Shown here piece by piece: positions 1 through 6,513 of a DNA stretch of 38,807 nt (position 1 is the stretch's first letter; each line of letters starts with the position of its first letter). Made by a program: the position numbers and the translations under genes. The stretch is from Marinobacter halodurans (GTDB lineage Bacteria > Pseudomonadota > Gammaproteobacteria > Pseudomonadales > Oleiphilaceae), in the NCBI RefSeq assembly GCF_004327985.1, contig NZ_SJDL01000046.1, forward strand, positions 1 to 38,807, in the 5' to 3' direction. The notes beneath the pieces were generated by a model. The model was not told where the DNA came from, made no database searches, and was given only the letters and a program-made list of their open reading frames with translations.

Positions 1-28
1 AAAGAGCGTGCAGGGTAGACTTTGACAT
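1..28 (-). CDS. Start of an unidentified ORF, possibly a transposase (9 codons visible)
   Basis: On the minus strand an ATG at 28 opens a frame reading MSKSTLHAL to the window edge. A purine-rich GAGGAA lies about 10-15 bases upstream, inside the 3' arm of the inverted repeat at about 35-87. Its position just inside the putative IS end suggests a transposase, but nine codons cannot identify a family. Everything beyond is outside the window. Confidence 0.3.
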
Positions 29-125
29 GGCGTATCATTCCTCTGTTGGTTGTGATCTGGCGAGATCAACCAACAGGATACGCCACCTCTTCAACTTGCC
101 TCCATACACCAGAAATCACCATAGC
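1..125 (-). mobile_element. Probable insertion-sequence end (partial, window edge)
   Basis: Reading on the minus strand, the GFA gene loses all family similarity near position 130. The sequence then enters an imperfect inverted repeat (about 35-87, arms GGCGTATC and CTGTTGGTTG with their complements), followed by a putative ribosome site and an ATG at 28. A gene broken at a boundary followed by a hairpin and a new start codon is typical of IS insertion. I do not recognise the IS family, and the true outer boundary is uncertain by some tens of bases. Confidence 0.4.
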
Positions 126-224
126 TCTCCGGCACATTGAGCAATGACAGTTCAGGACATCGGTCAGCGGACCGTTGATTTCATATTGAATGCCTCCGCA
201 GAGACAACTACCTGTTTGCTTCAT
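66..224 (-). pseudogene. GFA-family protein, truncated after the first zinc-binding cysteines
   Basis: The start at 224 has a strong ribosome site (AGGAGGTG, 6 bases upstream). The first 34 residues carry the N-terminal signature of the glutathione-dependent formaldehyde-activating (GFA/DUF636) family: CLCGGIQYEI and then NCHCSMCRRA, two of the cysteine clusters that bind structural and catalytic zinc. Intact members have about 120-190 residues. Here similarity stops straight after CRRA and the frame runs 18 more codons in unrelated DNA that appears to be an IS end. The gene is the last visible member of the left cassette array, lying just after attC 243-326 in transcription order. It should be non-functional. 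A full-length GFA protein sits in the other array (34316-34831). Confidence 0.65.
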
Positions 225-242
225 TGATGCACCTCCTTGTGT

Positions 243-326
243 GATAACGCTGAAATAAGCGGCGGCCCGACAGGGGCGTCCGGTGTAGGCCGCAGGCCGA
301 AACGAACTTAATTGACTTGTTAAAAA
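243..326 (-). other. attC site of the 329-559 cassette
   Basis: Left boundary ATAACGC (minus strand GCGTTAT), right boundary TTGTTAAAA, with an interior of complementary halves (GGCGGCCCGAC... and ...GGCCGCAGGCC). It lies directly after the stop codon of the 329-559 gene and before the GFA start. Confidence 0.8.
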
Positions 327-328
327 TT

Positions 329-559
329 CTAGCCCCACTGCTCAAAAATATCGCCAGAGGCCAGAGCCTCCAGAAACGCCCGTTGCTCTTCAGTAACCAA
401 TTTGCGCGGGGTGTAACCGTGCTCGTCAGGTTCTGCCAAAAGCCTTGCTTGAGCTTCCCGCGCAACAGCAGACAAAGCTTCCTTCTCTCCTGGTGTCATA
501 GCGGAAAAATACACGGATAAGTTCTCCTGGCATTTTACTGAGTAATCCAGGTCAATCAC
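329..559 (-). CDS. Hypothetical cassette protein
   Basis: I do not recognise this family. From the GTG at 559 it is 76 residues, acidic and helix-rich, with charged stretches such as REAQARLL and TEEQRAFLEAL and no signal peptide. The same open frame extends upstream without a stop for 21 more codons (INTLAELAFEYLWLVLFAGED...). These look protein-like and begin with an ATC codon at 622, placed 7 bases after a perfect GGAGG. The real product may therefore be 97 residues, starting at a non-standard or mutated start codon. The GTG start has only GGAGAGG very close by. It is followed immediately by attC 243-326 and preceded by attC 641-725, so it is a complete one-gene cassette. Confidence 0.6.
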   Translation of the reverse strand: MIDLDYSVKCQENLSVYFSAMTPGEKEALSAVAREAQARLLAEPDEHGYTPRKLVTEEQRAFLEALASGDIFEQWG

Positions 560-640
560 GTCCTCTCCGGCGAAAAGAACAAGCCAGAGATACTCGAAAG
601 CGAGTTCAGCTAAGGTGTTGATGCGAATACCTCCATGATT

Positions 641-725
641 TTTAACGCTTGCATAAACGGCGCCCGACTAGGGCGTCCGGTGGAGGCCCATCGGGCCGGA
701 GCGTATTTGATGCACTGGTTAAATG
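641..725 (-). other. attC site of the 727-1008 cassette
   Basis: Bounded by TTTAACGC on the left and TGGTTAAAT on the right, with complementary inner blocks (GGCGCCCGAC, GGGCGTCCGG, GGCCCATCGGGCC). The right half closely resembles attC 243-326. The stop codon of the 727-1008 gene lies next to the right boundary. Confidence 0.8.
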
Positions 726-726
726 C

Positions 727-1008
727 TCACGAACTCCGATGCCTAGCCCAGATATTGGAGTGGAAAAACTCCACGTCATCACCGACATCTAAGTTATCGA
801 AAGCATCTGGATCATCAATGAACCGGCTTACTGTACCCTCGTAAGAATTACCGTCGATGGTATCGACGGTGACATTGACTCTACTTCCATCAACCTTGAG
901 CGTTACCTCATCACCTGGCTCGATAGTTTGTGACAGACCCGTTTCGGGCTCATAGTCGCCGAAATACATGAGACCAGAATCGTCATCTGCACGGTAATCA
1001 AATTCCAT
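727..1008 (-). CDS. Hypothetical acidic cassette protein
   Basis: The 93-residue product is strongly acidic (MEFDYRADDDSG, FIDDPDAFDNLDVGDDVEFF) and predicted beta-rich. The middle, TIEPGDEVTLKVDGSRVNVTVDTIDG, resembles a small beta-barrel repeating the pattern 'GDEV-x-hydrophobic'. I cannot assign a family. A GGAAG lies about 8 bases before the ATG at 1008. High acidity is common in proteins of salt-tolerant bacteria. It is a single-gene cassette between attC 641-725 (its own) and attC 1045-1137. Confidence 0.65.
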   Translation of the reverse strand: MEFDYRADDDSGLMYFGDYEPETGLSQTIEPGDEVTLKVDGSRVNVTVDTIDGNSYEGTVSRFIDDPDAFDNLDVGDDVEFFHSNIWARHRSS

Positions 1009-1044
1009 GGTTGAACTTCCGACCGATGATCAATGTTGTGAGCT

Positions 1045-1137
1045 TTTAACGCCTCGCATCACCGGCAGCATAAAGCAGAGCGACGAGGAACGAGGAGCGG
1101 CGCTTTTTGCTGTCCGAGTGTATACGATTGTTAGCGC
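1045..1137 (-). other. attC site of the nhaA cassette
   Basis: Left boundary TTTTAACGCC, right boundary TTGTTAGCGCCC, enclosing a palindrome-like interior rich in GAGG/CGGCGC. It is 93 bp and differs clearly in sequence from the neighbouring attC sites, so this cassette has another origin. About 60 bp of untranslated sequence separate it from the nhaA stop. Confidence 0.75.
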
Positions 1138-1197
1138 CCAATTTGTCAAAACGGGCTACGCCAATTGTCATTGCTCCATGCTCTTATGAATTGCACT

Positions 1198-2547
1198 TCA
1201 AACTTGACCGACTTCATGAGTTCTTCCACGGCCAGGCGACAACATTAACAGTGTGAGACCCGCCACTGCGGAAAAAATGGATGCAAGGAAGATTCCCAAC
1301 TTAGCGCTGTCAATTAGGCTCTCGCTGAAAGCCATATTCGCAATGAACAGCGCCATGGTGAAGCCAATTCCTGCGAGCAAGCTACCGCCTGCCAGCAACC
1401 GCCAACTGAGTTCTGGGGGGCGAACCGCAATATGGAAACGTATAGCCAGCCAGCTAAACAACAGAATACCAACAGGCTTACCAAGCACGAAACCTAAGAA
1501 AATTGCCACGGTGACTGAATGACCAAGGTCATTTAATGTAAGTGGCAACCCGGCGTTGGCAAATGTGAATAGCGGCATGATGACGAAACCTACCCAGGGA
1601 TGTAGACCAATCTCCAGGCGCTCTACTGGAGACAGCGTTTCACGTGCGGCAATCTCAGCCACCTGTAATGTCTGTCGATCTTTCGTATCCGCACTGCTAT
1701 CACTACTGACCGGATGTGCGATAACCTGACTCAATATCGCGTACAAGCGCTCATCGCTGACCCATCGGCGGGCTGGAGTCATCAAACCAAGTATCACTCC
1801 AGTGATGGTGGCGTGGATGCCGGATGCATCCACTGCAAGCCAGATGAGCCCGCCCACCAGGAAATAGAGTGGAAAACCGCGAAAGCCGAGCATTGCCAGG
1901 ACGCGTAAAATCACCAGGCCAAGCGCAGCCAGCGCCAACGCTCCCCAAATAATGTTGCTACTGTAGCCTAAGGCGACGACAAGAATGGCACCGATATCGT
2001 CAAAGATTGCCAAAGACAACATGAACACGCGTAAGCTTTTAGGTATGCGTGAGCCAAGCAGTGCCAGGCAACCAATGACAAACGCCGTGTCAGTTGCCAT
2101 GACAGTGCCCCATCCATGCTGGCCGGATTGTCCTGATTGCAGCGCCAGATATATCAACGCCGGGACGATCATACCGCCCAGGGCGGCTGATATTGATAGA
2201 GCAGCCATGCGAGGCTTGTTCAACTCTCCGAGAATTAACTCCCGCTTAAGCTCCAATGCGACCAGAAAGAAAAACAGCGTCATCAGGCCATCGTTAATCC
2301 ACTCGCGCAGCGAACGGGCAAAGTCGAACGACCCAAGCTGAATACCAATATGTATCTCCCACGCGTGTTCAAACGAGTCGGCCCACGGTGAGTTGGATAA
2401 TACGAGTGCAGCAACAGTAAACAATAGAAGAATTGCCCCACTAGCTGACTCAATGTGCAAGAAACGCACGAAGGGTGCCGTCAGCCGATCAATAAATTCC
2501 TTTGGCAATCGGGTGGCTTCTTGATTTGTTTTCTTATCTGCATTCAT
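1198..2547 (-). CDS. nhaA: Na+/H+ antiporter NhaA
   Basis: The 449-residue inner-membrane protein exchanges internal Na+ for external H+ and supports growth in salt or at alkaline pH. It has the family's full span of about twelve hydrophobic segments, the opening motif FLHIESASGAILLLF, and the paired aspartates of the ion-binding site in SLAIFDDIGAILVVAL. A hydrophilic loop with HPVSSDSSADTKDRQ is a little longer than in the E. coli protein. The ATG at 2547 lies about 24 bases after the attC junction with no good ribosome site, only CTGAAAAAACGTT before it, so translation may be weak or coupled to the upstream cassette. A complete, apparently intact transporter of this size is large for a cassette. 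Chromosomal NhaA could be wholly elsewhere, and this copy would be additional. Confidence 0.92.
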   Translation of the reverse strand: MNADKKTNQEATRLPKEFIDRLTAPFVRFLHIESASGAILLLFTVAALVLSNSPWADSFEHAWEIHIGIQLGSFDFARSLREWINDGLMTLFFFLVALELKRELILGELNKPRMAALSISAALGGMIVPALIYLALQSGQSGQHGWGTVMATDTAFVIGCLALLGSRIPKSLRVFMLSLAIFDDIGAILVVALGYSSNIIWGALALAALGLVILRVLAMLGFRGFPLYFLVGGLIWLAVDASGIHATITGVILGLMTPARRWVSDERLYAILSQVIAHPVSSDSSADTKDRQTLQVAEIAARETLSPVERLEIGLHPWVGFVIMPLFTFANAGLPLTLNDLGHSVTVAIFLGFVLGKPVGILLFSWLAIRFHIAVRPPELSWRLLAGGSLLAGIGFTMALFIANMAFSESLIDSAKLGIFLASIFSAVAGLTLLMLSPGRGRTHEVGQV

Positions 2548-2570
2548 AACGTTTTTTCAGCTGCCAAGCG

Positions 2571-2652
2571 CTAACGCCGCCAGCACGCGCGGCTTTGTAG
2601 TGAAGGCGCAGCCGCAACGGAAAAGCCGTCGCTGAGCCTGGCTTTGTTAACA
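2571..2652 (-). other. attC site of the NYN-nuclease cassette
   Basis: Left boundary GCTAACGCC (minus strand GGCGTTAGC), right boundary TTGTTAACAC. Inner complementary blocks are GCGCGGCTTT and GGAAAAGCCGTCGC. The right end overlaps the stop codon of the 2647-3192 gene. Confidence 0.8.
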
Positions 2653-3192
2653 CTGGTACTCAATACTATCACCTGAAATCTTGACCAGATTCGCTGTAAC
2701 CAACTGATTTAGTTGATTTTGAATTGCAACCTCATTTCCCTTTAAGCCCAAATGCGAAGCAATATGATTGCGAAGGCTCGTAACTTTTTGCGGGCGCTTC
2801 TCTTTAGGCTTGGACGTGAGACTCTGAACAAGTTTTTGAGTATCTGCTGGCGCACTTGCAACTTTTACCTGTTTACAGGGCCGACCACCATTTTTGATAT
2901 GAGCAATAAGCGGTGAAAAGCCAGTGTCGTTACTCACGACTTCAAATGTTACTCCCGGAGAGGCTTGGCTATCGAATTTCCCGAGGTAATAGGCCAGATG
3001 AAAATCTAAATTATTTGCTTGGGTTGCCTTAAGCTGAACCACAACCAGATTGATAGGCTTATCATACTTGGTATCAGTGAAATCCAGTCTTGGCTGTTTG
3101 GCACCAAGGAATACAATTACCCGGTCATAACTCGAAAGATCGACCTTGCCGAGACTTCCGATGTTCTCGTAATCAATAAACGCCCATTTCAT
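2647..3192 (-). CDS. PIN/NYN-like domain protein with C-terminal winged helix
   Basis: The 181-residue soluble protein opens with MKWAFIDYENIGSLG, placing acidic residues (FIDYEN) as in the first metal-binding strand of PIN-like/NYN nucleases. Further acidic positions follow at NLDFHLAYYLGKF and VVSNDTGFSPLIAHIK, matching the second and third active-site elements. A middle of basic and proline residues (KPKEKRPQKV) leads into about 45 residues that look like a winged helix (LRNHIASHLG...QNQLNQLVTANLVKISGDSIEY). This suggests an RNA- or DNA-targeting nuclease. The target is unknown; no antitoxin partner is present in the cassette. The start at 3192 has GAGATCGACC upstream, a weak site. Function is inferred from motifs only. 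Confidence 0.75.
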   Translation of the reverse strand: MKWAFIDYENIGSLGKVDLSSYDRVIVFLGAKQPRLDFTDTKYDKPINLVVVQLKATQANNLDFHLAYYLGKFDSQASPGVTFEVVSNDTGFSPLIAHIKNGGRPCKQVKVASAPADTQKLVQSLTSKPKEKRPQKVTSLRNHIASHLGLKGNEVAIQNQLNQLVTANLVKISGDSIEYQC

Positions 3193-3210
3193 GGTCGATC
3201 TCCGTGAGTG

Positions 3211-3287
3211 TTAACGCCATGCGAAGCGGCCGGTTTGGAGGCGCAACCGCGCCGGAAAACCGGTCCGCTTGCGCTACTGGTTATACA
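3211..3287 (-). other. attC site of the 3281-3541 cassette
   Basis: Bounded by GTTAACGCC and TGGTTATAC, 77 bp, with matching arms GCGGCCGGTTTGG and CCGGAAAACCGGTCCGC. It belongs to the same sequence subgroup as the attC sites at 3549 and 3928. The stop codon of the 3281-3541 gene (TAA) is formed by its right end. Confidence 0.85.
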
Positions 3288-3541
3288 GCGGAGGCCTCGA
3301 CGTAGTACGAGCTACGGGAAAAATCCCATACGGGAATCATAGCCAGGTACTGTTTTAAGAAAGCTACGTGCTGTTGCCCGATTTCGTAACAATCAAACAT
3401 TGGGTCTTCGTTTGAAGCACCAAACTTTGACTGAAAAGCCGCAAGCTCAAACGCCTCAAGCTCGTATTCTGCTAAAAGCTCTTCCGTTTCATTGGAATAC
3501 TCTGTAACGAAACGGCGAACGCCAAATTCTTTATCAATCAT
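3281..3541 (-). CDS. Small hypothetical cassette protein (86 aa)
   Basis: The product has a pattern I associate from memory with a widespread family of small proteins of about 85 residues (possibly DUF7683): an N-terminal 'RRFVTEYSNETEELLAEYELEAFELAAFQSKFG' followed by 'NEDPMFDCYEI', and a hydrophobic tail. The family name needs checking. It is acidic, with no signal peptide or membrane segment. The ATG at 3541 follows a weak upstream sequence near the attC junction (3549). It is a complete single-gene cassette; some small acidic proteins of this kind act as immunity proteins, but nothing here shows that. Confidence 0.65.
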   Translation of the reverse strand: MIDKEFGVRRFVTEYSNETEELLAEYELEAFELAAFQSKFGASNEDPMFDCYEIGQQHVAFLKQYLAMIPVWDFSRSSYYVEASAV

Positions 3542-3548
3542 CTTGCTG

Positions 3549-3625
3549 TATAACGCTCATGCGCAGCGGCCGGTTTGGCTCGCGCAGCGTGACAAACCGG
3601 TCCGACTGACGCGGCTGGTTAGAAG
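3549..3625 (-). other. attC site of the 3727-3888 cassette
   Basis: Bounded by TATAACGCTC and TGGTTAGAAG, with strongly complementary arms (GCGGCCGGTTTGG and CAAACCGGTCC, plus GCGCAGCG and GACGCGGC). It is almost identical to attC 3928-4003. Confidence 0.9.
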
Positions 3626-3726
3626 CCGGTTCACCCGATGGTTTCCGATCCACCCCTCAACTCGCATGCGACCTCCAAAGAAGCCCCGCACCTGCTCGCG
3701 ATCCGGCACCGATACAAACCACCAAA

Positions 3727-3888
3727 CTACCTGCCGTACTCAGGATTTACGACGAACAGCCCCACAAACTGGGCACGTTGCTGAAAACCAGAAAGAAGCC
3801 AAAACAGGCTTCCAAATTGAACGACGAGGTTGCGGGCGTTGGCCAAGTACCAAGCCAGAAACTCCACCCAACTTTCCGCCAAGGCCAT
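3727..3888 (-). CDS. Small hydrophobic cassette protein, copy 1
   Basis: The 53-residue product has a hydrophobic C-terminal stretch (LVVQFGSLFWLLSGFQQRAQFVGLFVV) able to span or dip into the membrane. I chose the ATG at 3888 because the diverged copy in the next cassette has an ATG at the homologous place (4270); the open frame also extends upstream to an ATG at 3939 inside the attC site. The C-terminal core, including SGFQQRAQF and FVVN, is conserved between the copies despite substitutions elsewhere, weakly supporting translation. Function unknown. Confidence 0.4.
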   Translation of the reverse strand: MALAESWVEFLAWYLANARNLVVQFGSLFWLLSGFQQRAQFVGLFVVNPEYGR

Positions 3889-3927
3889 ATGCACCCAACC
3901 ACCAGAAAATGACCGAGGGCCTTGGCT

Positions 3928-4003
3928 TTTAACGCTCATGCGCAGCGGCCGGGTTGGCGCGCGCAGCGTGACAAACCGGTCCGACTGACGCGGCTGGTTA
4001 GAA
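3928..4003 (-). other. attC site of the 4106-4270 cassette
   Basis: Bounded by TTTTAACGCTC and TGGTTAGAAG. It differs from attC 3549-3625 at only a few bases (GGGTTGGCGCGCG in place of GGTTTGGCTCGCG). Confidence 0.9.
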
Positions 4004-4105
4004 GCCGGTTCACCCGATGGTTTCCGATCCACCCCTCAACTCGCATGCGACCTCCAAAGAAGCCCCGCACCTGCTCGCGATCCGGCACCGATACAAACCA
4101 CCAAA

Positions 4106-4270
4106 CTACCCGGCCCACCTAGAATTTACGACGAACGGCCCCGCAAACTGGGCACGTTGCTGAAAACCAGAGAGAAGCCAATACAGGCTTCCAGATTGAA
4201 CGACCAGGTTGCTGGCCTTGGCCATTACCGAAAGCCGGAAACTACTGCCCAATTTACCGCCAAGGCCCAT
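4106..4270 (-). CDS. Small hydrophobic cassette protein, copy 2
   Basis: The 54-residue homologue of the 3727-3888 product shares the NLVVQ-GSL-WLLSGFQQRAQF core, with a different N-terminal third (MGLGGKLGSSFRLSVMAKAS). It is the first cassette of the left array in transcription order; its 5' boundary is ATAAC at 4309-4313. It could also begin at a TTG at 4288. Function unknown, and whether it is expressed is uncertain. Confidence 0.4.
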   Translation of the reverse strand: MGLGGKLGSSFRLSVMAKASNLVVQSGSLYWLLSGFQQRAQFAGPFVVNSRWAG

Positions 4271-4313
4271 GCACCGAACCACTATCAAGATGACCGAGGC
4301 CTTGGCTTATAAC

Positions 4314-4735
4314 AGCTAATTCAACTGACTTTGTCGTATATCACCCACGCGGATAACTCCGCAGCGTGAAACGCTCCAATTTCAAAAAAGCGTAGCCCTT
4401 TCAGTCATATAAGGCCAGTAGTCGGCTTCACGTTTTTGGAGTTTTCCGACAAAGCGAGGATAACTCCGAGTCGTATAATACTCGGTCGCAAAAGCACCTA
4501 TTCTGATAAAATAAGGAAGATCAGCGCGTTACATTTGTTAGCTTTTGCATGTTCCGGAGTTTTCGTGCATTCAGTCGCTGAACTCCGCATTTTGAGCGTG
4601 ATCAACTCGTTTCTCACGATGTCCTGATCATCATCGTTGCCCATACGGCAAGCGAAAGTTCCGGTTTAGGGACGTTCGATCAGGGAGAGGCATGTGATAG
4701 CAATTGGGTAAACGAGGAAGGGGCTCTAAGTAACA
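4314..4735. other. Gene-free AT-rich stretch with repeated GGATAACTCC / GGAGTTTTCC motifs
   Basis: No convincing gene is present. The motif GGATAACTCC occurs at 4351-4360 and 4458-4467, and its approximate complement GGAGTTTTC at 4438-4446 and 4557-4565. There is a stem at 4466-4485 (CCGAG...CTCGG) and a 7-bp inverted repeat CGGAGTT (4555-4561) / AACTCCG (4581-4587). This is where attI and an integrase gene would be expected, but neither is recognisable. It could be a remnant of the array's original attachment region. Confidence 0.5.
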
Positions 4736-6457
4736 CTACCGCACCAACAGATAAACCACCGCCGCCGCCAAAATCGCCGAAATCCCCTGCCAAACCGCCA
4801 CAGGATTCCGCTCCAGCAATGGAGGCCGGGTCTTGTTGAGGTACGCCTTGTTGGGGTGTCGCAAGTCGTAAGTAAACTCGGACAGCTCCTGGTAGCGCTT
4901 GTCCGGGTTGGGGTGCAGGGCCTTTTTCAGGGTTTCGTCCACCCAGGCGGGAATCGCGCGCTCGTCGTCGAGCACGCTCTGGTATTTCAGGTTGCGCTGG
5001 GCCGCGACGGTCCTGGCCTTGGCCACCTGTGGGCCGTAGGGAAAACGCCCGGACAGCAGGTGATAGGTGAGCACGGCCAGGGAGTAGAGGTCCGACCGCG
5101 CGGTGCCCACTTCCCCCATGAAATACTCCGGCGCCATATACAGCGCGGTGCCGGGCAGGGCGAGGGGATCGACGTCGGTGCGCGCTTCCTCGATGCCGGC
5201 CACCCGGGCCGCGCCCAGGTCGATCAGGCGCACGGTGCCGTGGGTGTCGATCATCACGTTATCCGGCTTCAGGTCCTGGTGCAGGATTTCCATCCGGTGC
5301 AGGGCGTACAGGCCTTTGCTGATTTGCTCGATCAGATCGCGCACCGTCTCCAGATCGGGCTGCGGGTGGTCGTTGAGCCACTGTTTGAGCGTTTGCCCCT
5401 CGATGTATTCGGTGACGGTGTAGAGGTACTGACGCTGGCGCGTTTGCGGCCCCGCCCTCATGACGTGCGCGCTGTGGACCCGACGGGCGATCCATTCCTC
5501 CATCAGCAGCCGTTCCAGGTAGTCCTCGTCCTGCTGCAGGTCGATGGACGGCAGCTTCAGCACCACCCGTTCGCCACTGTCCGGATCTTCCGCCAGATAG
5601 ACATGGCTGCGGCTGGTGGCGTGCAGTTCCCGCAGGATCGTGTAGCCGTCGAAAGACGCGCGGGCCTCCAGCACCGGCGGCAAGGGCAGGTCGGCGATGG
5701 TGGCGTGAAAGTCGGGTGTCGTGTCCCGGGGGACCGAATCCACTCGCACGATTTGAAGGGTCAGGTTGTCGCGGCTGCGGTTGTCGAGCGCGTGGTTGAT
5801 GACGCGTCGGGCGGCTTCGTCCAGATCCTCCGCGCACTCCCGGCAGCACTGGAGAATGAAGGCGGTCTCGGCGTATTCGTAGACGCCGTCGGTGGCGAGG
5901 ATAAACAGGTCGCCCGGCCGGATCGCGACGGAGCGGTAATCGAGCTCGACCGTCTCGTCGATACCCAGCGCCCGACTCAGGTAATGCTCTTCGGGGGAGA
6001 CCCAGAGGCGATGGTCGTGGGTCAGTTGTTCCAGCCCGGCATCGTTCAGGCGGTAGATGCGGGTGTCGCCCACATGGAACAGGTGGGCCCGGTCGGCCTT
6101 GAGCACCAGTGCGCTGAGGGTGCAGACGTAGCCGCGGTTCTTGTCGAAGCGGGCATCGCCGCGCTGGCTCTGGGAATGCAGCCAGCCGTTGGTGGCGGTC
6201 AGGACACGCTCCACTGCGTGGCGCACGGACCAGGCGTCGGAGGTGCAGTAATAGTCGTCGAGAAAGGCGCGCACGGCGGTTTCGCTGGCGATGTGGCTGA
6301 CATCGCTGCTGCTGATGCCGTCGGCCATGGCCAGGGCAATGCCTTTGAGGTCCAGCATCGCGCCGGTCGGTATCTGGCAGCCGTGGAAGTCCTGGTTGGA
6401 CGGTTTGCGCCCCCGGTCGGTGTGTTGACCGAGCGCGATGGTCAGCCGGTTTTCCAT
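4736..6457 (-). CDS. Bifunctional PP2C-type phosphatase / Ser-Thr protein kinase, membrane-anchored
   Basis: The 573-residue fusion carries an N-terminal PP2C domain (about 1-245) with metal-binding motifs SNQDF, MADGIS, GDTRIYRL, ATDGVYEY and DNLTLQIV. The Hanks-type kinase domain (about 270-530) has VVLKLP for the ATP lysine, HQDLKPDN at 393-400 (catalytic Asp395), DLG in place of DFG, and APEYFMG. The glycine-rich loop is poorly conserved (LHATSRSHVYLA). A single C-terminal helix (VAVWQGISAILAAAVVYLLV) anchors it with both domains in the cytoplasm. It follows the FNT channel gene with a 56-bp gap containing a hairpin. From memory, similar fusions sit in nitrate/nitrite assimilation loci of pseudomonads and relatives, so it may reversibly phosphorylate a component of nitrogen-oxyanion uptake. 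That role is inference. Confidence 0.9.
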   Translation of the reverse strand: MENRLTIALGQHTDRGRKPSNQDFHGCQIPTGAMLDLKGIALAMADGISSSDVSHIASETAVRAFLDDYYCTSDAWSVRHAVERVLTATNGWLHSQSQRGDARFDKNRGYVCTLSALVLKADRAHLFHVGDTRIYRLNDAGLEQLTHDHRLWVSPEEHYLSRALGIDETVELDYRSVAIRPGDLFILATDGVYEYAETAFILQCCRECAEDLDEAARRVINHALDNRSRDNLTLQIVRVDSVPRDTTPDFHATIADLPLPPVLEARASFDGYTILRELHATSRSHVYLAEDPDSGERVVLKLPSIDLQQDEDYLERLLMEEWIARRVHSAHVMRAGPQTRQRQYLYTVTEYIEGQTLKQWLNDHPQPDLETVRDLIEQISKGLYALHRMEILHQDLKPDNVMIDTHGTVRLIDLGAARVAGIEEARTDVDPLALPGTALYMAPEYFMGEVGTARSDLYSLAVLTYHLLSGRFPYGPQVAKARTVAAQRNLKYQSVLDDERAIPAWVDETLKKALHPNPDKRYQELSEFTYDLRHPNKAYLNKTRPPLLERNPVAVWQGISAILAAAVVYLLVR

Positions 6458-6468
6458 AGACGAGACAG

Positions 6469-6495
6469 CGGCCCCCGCCGCGAGGGCAGGGGCCG
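6469..6495 (-). terminator. Hairpin between the FNT channel and kinase genes
   Basis: Arms CGGCCCC (6469-6475) and GGGGCCG (6489-6495) form a 7-bp GC stem with a 13-base loop. It lacks a T-run, so it is more likely a partial terminator or mRNA-stabilising structure that lowers kinase expression relative to the channel. Confidence 0.4.
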
Positions 6496-6513
6496 TGTTA
6501 GCAGGCAGACCGC

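Larger units (their letters stand above)
3549..4308 (-). repeat. Tandem duplication of a whole integron cassette
   Basis: The unit 3549-3927 (attC plus cassette body) is repeated as 3928-4308. attC sites and the following roughly 110 bases are virtually identical, and the coding parts are clearly homologous but diverged at many positions. Both copies end in the same GACCGAGG(G)CCTTGGCTT block before the next TTAAC/ATAAC boundary. Divergence concentrated in the coding part shows this is not an assembly duplication. Confidence 0.9.
1..4313 (-). other. Left integron gene-cassette array without integrase (CALIN-like)
   Basis: Seven attC-type sites alternate with short minus-strand genes: one gene, one attC, repeated. 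Each site lies just downstream of a stop codon and is bounded by a TTAACG/ATAACGC end (minus strand GCGTTA) and a GTTA-type end, with an imperfectly self-complementary interior. Genes have little or no leader and no shared function, as is usual in cassette arrays. The attI/intI end should be above 4313, but the next gene there is a kinase/phosphatase and no tyrosine recombinase is present, so the array is either orphaned or fed by a distant integrase. Confidence 0.85.

Noticed and set aside
3727-4032. 101-residue version of the first small cassette protein starting at 4032
   Set aside because: It would translate through the whole attC site; the ATG conserved in both cassette copies (3888 and 4270) is a better start.
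1-4313. A CRISPR array (regular repeats between short unique segments)
   Set aside because: The repeated units are attC sites of varying length with genes between them; spacing and size do not fit CRISPR.
4436-4627. 63-residue plus-strand frame in the gap beyond the left array
   Set aside because: No ribosome site and overlaps the repeated motifs; looks non-coding.
4314-4735. An integron integrase gene or attI site
   Set aside because: I looked for a tyrosine-recombinase frame on both strands and found none; the region has only short frames and repeats.
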